Shown in pieces: positions 60,501 through 64,000 of a stretch of DNA of 64,000 nt. The stretch is from the NCBI GenBank assembly GCA_001949185.1, contig BDGG01000010.1, forward strand, positions 753,773 to 817,772, written 5' to 3'. The notes beneath the pieces are model-generated. The model worked only from the letters and a program-made list of their open reading frames with translations, did not search any database and was not told the DNA's origin. The stretch's first letter is position 1, and every line of letters begins with the position of its first letter. Source of the stretch: Ramazzottius varieornatus (Eukaryota; Tardigrada; Eutardigrada; Parachela; Ramazzottiidae). The translations under genes and the position numbers were made by a program.

Positions 60501-63500
60501 TGTGCTGTAAGGTTTCGGTGGTCGAGGACCTCGGTATCTGTCATCTGTTAGTTGAAAGCACGACTTCGCCCAACTTGGTCTTTTACAACAACTGTCCGTA
60601 TCCGCTGACGCTGGGTGAAGGCTGTAGGAAAGGTCCTGGCATCTTCACGTTCGAAGAAAAGGAAGCTTTCTTACCGTTACCCATCGTCGAAGCAGGTGGT
60701 GTAGCCAGTTACAGTTACCCCAGTCGCGACGAAGAGTTCCCGGGTATCACTGGGACCGCACCCAACTACCAACTTCGAATTGGAAGAATTATCCAAACAA
60801 CCTCTTCGAATCAAACGGTGAGAAGTTATTTCTAAGCTTGTCAAACAAACTCGACTAGATCGCTTTCGCAAGTGGCGCACGCTTCCAGCCGCTGACACCG
60901 GAGAGGTGCGCCACAAGGGAGAAAAATCAAACCCGGCGAGATTGTTTATCCAAGTGGCACAGGTTTCCTGCCTTATTGGCTGCTATAATGCGCCACGTGG
61001 AAAAACGATCTGGACAAGTATGTCTGCCGAGATTCCACTTTTCTCTTTATTCGTGAAATCATCAAAAGCTGTAAGCTTTGTCTTTTCCCCCATTAGGTTG
61101 TCTGGAGTTCGACTACGGTGGATGCTTTCACAGCTACTAACGATCGCTTCGTTTCCATTCCTGGGATTTGCTACCTCAAGCTGACGTTCGTGCGTCATAA
61201 TCGAACTACCGTCAAGATCACCATCGACCCGTTAAGCCGCATTGGGACACCTGTCCAACCAGGAAGTGTTAATAGTCCAACCAACGAGAACGCTCTTTCA
61301 CCGGTGTTTCGATCAGCCGGTCCTTCACCGGAAGTGCTAGTTATACCGCTGAACATCGGCATCTCAGTCCTTCTGAAGAGTGTGGTGATTACGATTGACG
61401 ATGAAATCACCAGTCCATCAATGGTCGCCGAGGTCAGAATATTATCGCATAGAATGTCCGTAGACAACGCGCTAGAACAATGCCAACGAGCCAGTCCCAA
61501 TATTAATCGGAAGAATGCAGTTCCTAAATGTTCATTCTTTTGTCCTTCTTTTTTCAGGTCCTTCGATTGTCGGTTGACGACATCTCCTTGCAGTTTTACT
61601 GTGACGGTCAAACCAGCAAGACTTACGAGTGCGCCGTGAACGTTGGGGACCTTCAGCTGGATAACCAGCTGTACAGCGGTGGCTTCTACGATTTCCCTGT
61701 GATACTGGCCAAGGAGGACCCGACGAAGAATGTTCAAAGCGCGCTGAACATACTGTGCAAGCTCAATCCAAGCACACTGGCTCCAGAAAACGTCCACATT
61801 TCCCTAGCACCTATCGCCTGTTTCGTGGAAGACACGCTGGCTTTCCACCTGCTAAAACTGGTGGACACTTTCCTGGCACCGGCTTTGCTCGTCATACCCA
61901 CCACCACGAAAGATCAACCTCAAAGTACTTAAAGAACCAATACACGTAACATTACTCGAAATTAGCGTAGAAAATTATCATAAAAGTTGAGTGAGTGAAA
62001 GTTGTTACTGTTGTTACTGCCTTTCACTTACTTTGCTAATATGCAGCGAGCCTAAGAGAAGTACAAAACCCGAATCGATGCAACCACATGCACGATCAAA
62101 ACGAGACCCCGTTTTCTTCGTCTTTCCAGATGTGGCTGCGAGGTTGAAAAGGCTGGCCACGACGGTAGTTCTCGAGCGTATCCACATCGCCCCAGTGGAC
62201 GTTTACCTGTCCGTCCACGCCTCGCTCAAGATGTTCGTGGCATTGGACAAGACTTCGCTATCTTTCAATGAGATCGAACTGAACGATATCAACTCTACCG
62301 TAGCGGAAGTCTGGAACTTTGTGGCTATGCACTACATCAAAGGGACCCTTCTCCGTGCTGGCTGGGTTATTGGCTCCATGGACCTTCTGGGGAACCCCGC
62401 CAACCTACTTCGATCCCTCACTTTCGGTTGCAGCGCTCTGTTCGTCCGACCGTTCAGCTCACTGCATGCTGGCCCCGTATCCTTCCTCCAAGGTGAGTTT
62501 ACTCTTTGGGAGGTTAAAACGAAGCGTACATGATCGCTACCTCAAGTGGCGCAACTTATCGCTGTCACTGGCTGAAAGCGTGCGCCAATTGGGAAAACGG
62601 TCTTTTACGTCTCGTTTGCCGGCTTCTTCTTTGTGTCTCAGCAGTCTTACCCACGAGATGTACTTTCAGGTCTGGCTGAAGGAGCTTCGACATGTTTGAC
62701 CAAGATTTCCGCCGGGACCATTTCGTCCGTCACCAATTTGGCCGAGAGTGTCTCGCGGAACCTTGATAGGGTATCGTTGGACGATGAGCATGTGCAGAGA
62801 AGGATGGCTGCGATGTATAGACATCCAGAAGGTCTTGGAAGTGGTTTGAAGCAAGGTTGGTAAAACGGGGGGTTCACCACTCTGTGTATGGCGGGGCAGT
62901 TGTGACTAGCATGGTTTTTGTAGGTCTCAGTGTCTTCGGGATGGGATTGCTGGGTGCGGTGGCTGGTTTAGTGGACCAGCCCATGCAGGCAATGCTTCAG
63001 CCGTCTTTGACGCCCAGTCAGTACTTGACAGCCTTCATGTTGGGAGTGACGAAAGGAGTGGTGGGAGCCTTGTCCAAGCCGGTAGCTGGAGCTGCCAGCT
63101 TAGTTTCACAGACCGGCCAGGGTATGTATCCCAGACCTCCGGACTTTTCCGGACAGAAAAATAGAAAGTTGTTCAGGACGCAGTGGATAATTAGGTTTCC
63201 TGACGTTGGAAGATCATAGCTTTGAAATCATGATGAAGCTGCATTATTTTTTGACGCTGTAAACAACCGTAACCTTCGCCGATTTTTTCGACGTTCTACG
63301 TATGGTGTGGTGTTTTTGTTTATAAACTTCGAGCCTTTTCGCTGGTTGTGGAGATAACTTTTAATGAACCCGTCGACAGGGAACATACGCACTATCAATA
63401 ACGGTGCGCTATCTTTTCAGGAATATTGCGTGGTCATGGTCTACTAGACTTCCCTCCACGACGCTTCCTAACCGAGCCAAAGCTGGCGGCCGGTTTCCCA

Positions 63501-64000
63501 GAGTCCACGTTGAAGTACATTTGGTATGTGAAAATGTGCCTTAATATGCGGCAGCCCGGAATAACAGCTTCACTTACTTTGACAGGAAAGTCGCTCCGCT
63601 ATTGCCGAACACCGTTCGCACACTATGTGTCGTCCAAGCCGTCCCGATCGTTAGAGAGTTCGACCAAAGCTCTTCCGACACCGTCTGCCTGTTCCTCACT
63701 GACAGCGCTCTGTTCGTGATCAGCTCTACCGATGATGAATTCCGTCAAGCATATTCCCTGTCCAAACTGAGCATTCACCTGTCACGCCCTGTCAATCATC
63801 CTGGCGCAGACGATGTCATGCAAGTTACCTTGCTCGTCGAACCCGATCCCGGTGAGACCGTAACCACCGCCGAGGACTTTGATGGAGAGACCTGGCCGTG
63901 GAGTCAGAAACCAGAGAAGACTGTACCTTCCAGGCCGCATTCTTCAAAGTCTGGTTCAAGTCACATGAGTGGTAACTATTGTAAGGAAAGTTATTTCCTA
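51517..64000 (+). CDS. VPS13B: VPS13B (COH1) bridge-like lipid transfer protein, 3' end outside window
   Basis: The first exons (51517-52017, 52239-52635, 52695-52951, 53016-53216, 53283-53829, 53891-54063) and many more follow to the window end. The N-terminus is the chorein domain: MFKLESIVTPLLANYLNKYI, then LPFTFVSGNIQELRIKVPWT, matching VPS13B rather than VPS13A/C/D. The adaptor-binding region has TWRYPELRTITSVAIIPIPF and SDVWRVRVSY. Near the end are VGDLQLDNQLYSGGF and HYIKGTLLRAGWVIGSMDLLG, then SITNLA-type and GLLGAVAGLVDQPMQAM blocks of the ATG2-C-like helices, and SLVSQTGQGI. Only the terminal PH-like part is missing. The family forms a hydrophobic groove that moves lipids between membranes; VPS13B acts at Golgi and endosomes. 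No exon could be placed in 56123-56786. Five introns hold the palindromic element. One junction near 59185 looks like a GC-AG intron. Confidence 0.93.
57570..57680. repeat. Palindromic intron element, copy 9 (VPS13B intron 57565-57684)
   Basis: CCAGATCGTTTTCCCCCAAGTGACGCAC pairs with GTGCGCCACTTGGCAACACGATCTTGG. The intron is 120 nt and the element fills nearly all of it. Confidence 0.85.
59225..59331. repeat. Palindromic intron element, copy 10 (VPS13B intron)
   Basis: CCAGTGGCGCAC pairs with ATGCGCCACTTATAAAATCGATCG. The outer GGCCAACAAACTCGA and TCGAGTCTGCTTTGCCGGC are inverted. Confidence 0.85.
60840..60928. repeat. Palindromic intron element, copy 11 (VPS13B intron, first of a tandem pair)
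   Basis: TAGATCGCTTTCGCAAGTGGCGCACGC pairs with GGTGCGCCACAAGGGAGAAAAATC. Confidence 0.8.
60931..61030. repeat. Palindromic intron element, copy 12 (VPS13B intron, second of a tandem pair)
   Basis: GATTGTTTATCCAAGTGGCACAGG pairs with AATGCGCCACGTGGAAAAACGATCTGG. It lies directly after copy 11 in the same intron. Confidence 0.8.
62513..62622. repeat. Palindromic intron element, copy 13 (VPS13B intron)
   Basis: TGATCGCTACCTCAAGTGGCGCAAC pairs with GTGCGCCAATTGGGAAAACGGTC. The outer AAACGA and TCGTTTGCCGGC are inverted. Confidence 0.85.

Overview
This window is nuclear DNA from a compact animal genome, probably an invertebrate. Almost every gene is split by short GT-AG introns (many of 55-120 nt). 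The gene set is metazoan: an Axin with RGS and DIX domains, a monoamine-type SLC6 transporter, Mediator MED8, ESCRT subunits and VPS13B. I cannot name the phylum. Exon chains were rebuilt by hand; in most genes the exon lengths sum to an exact multiple of three, which supports the models.

Layout. 1-438: 3' end of a GH32 beta-fructosidase-like gene. 1295-5642: SLC6 monoamine-type transporter. 6474-7134: small secreted protein. 7423-8819 (-): AMSH/STAMBP deubiquitinase. 9118-11179: pogo-like DNA transposon with 165-bp inverted arms. 11578-15124: Axin. 15438-17938 (-): UTP14. 18450-21931: protein phosphatase 1 catalytic subunit. 23402-23887 (-): TADA1-like protein. 24536-29313 (-): a shortened clathrin heavy chain relative ending in a RING finger. 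30070-31095 (-): MED8. 31755-31942: U2 snRNA. 32104-32928 (-): MPV17-family gene with frame problems. 33504-34193 (-): secreted precursor with a KR site and Tyr/Gly repeats. 35020-37517 (-): PRPF19. 38410-39338: CHMP2A. 39869-41719 (-): coiled-coil protein, possibly MIS12-like. 41813-42128 (-): small unidentified gene. 43200-46260: broken hAT transposase. 46776-47547: small membrane protein. 48028-49831: RRS1. 50120-50961 (-): SNF8/VPS22. 51517-64000: VPS13B, running off the window.

The most unusual gene is the clathrin-RING protein. It keeps the clathrin N-terminal propeller and part of the leg, lacks the trimerisation end, and carries a complete C3HC4 RING. It lies among several other endosomal sorting genes (AMSH, CHMP2A, SNF8, VPS13B), but sharing a window is not proof of a shared function.

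The most unusual non-coding feature is a family of about 110-bp nested palindromes built around AAGTGGCGCAC...GTGCGCCACTT. I count 13 copies, and every one lies in an intron (five in VPS13B; two each in Axin, PP1 and the clathrin-RING gene; one each in PRPF19 and the MIS12-like gene). In one VPS13B intron (57565-57684) the element makes up nearly the whole intron. Three other families of terminal-inverted-repeat elements are also present.
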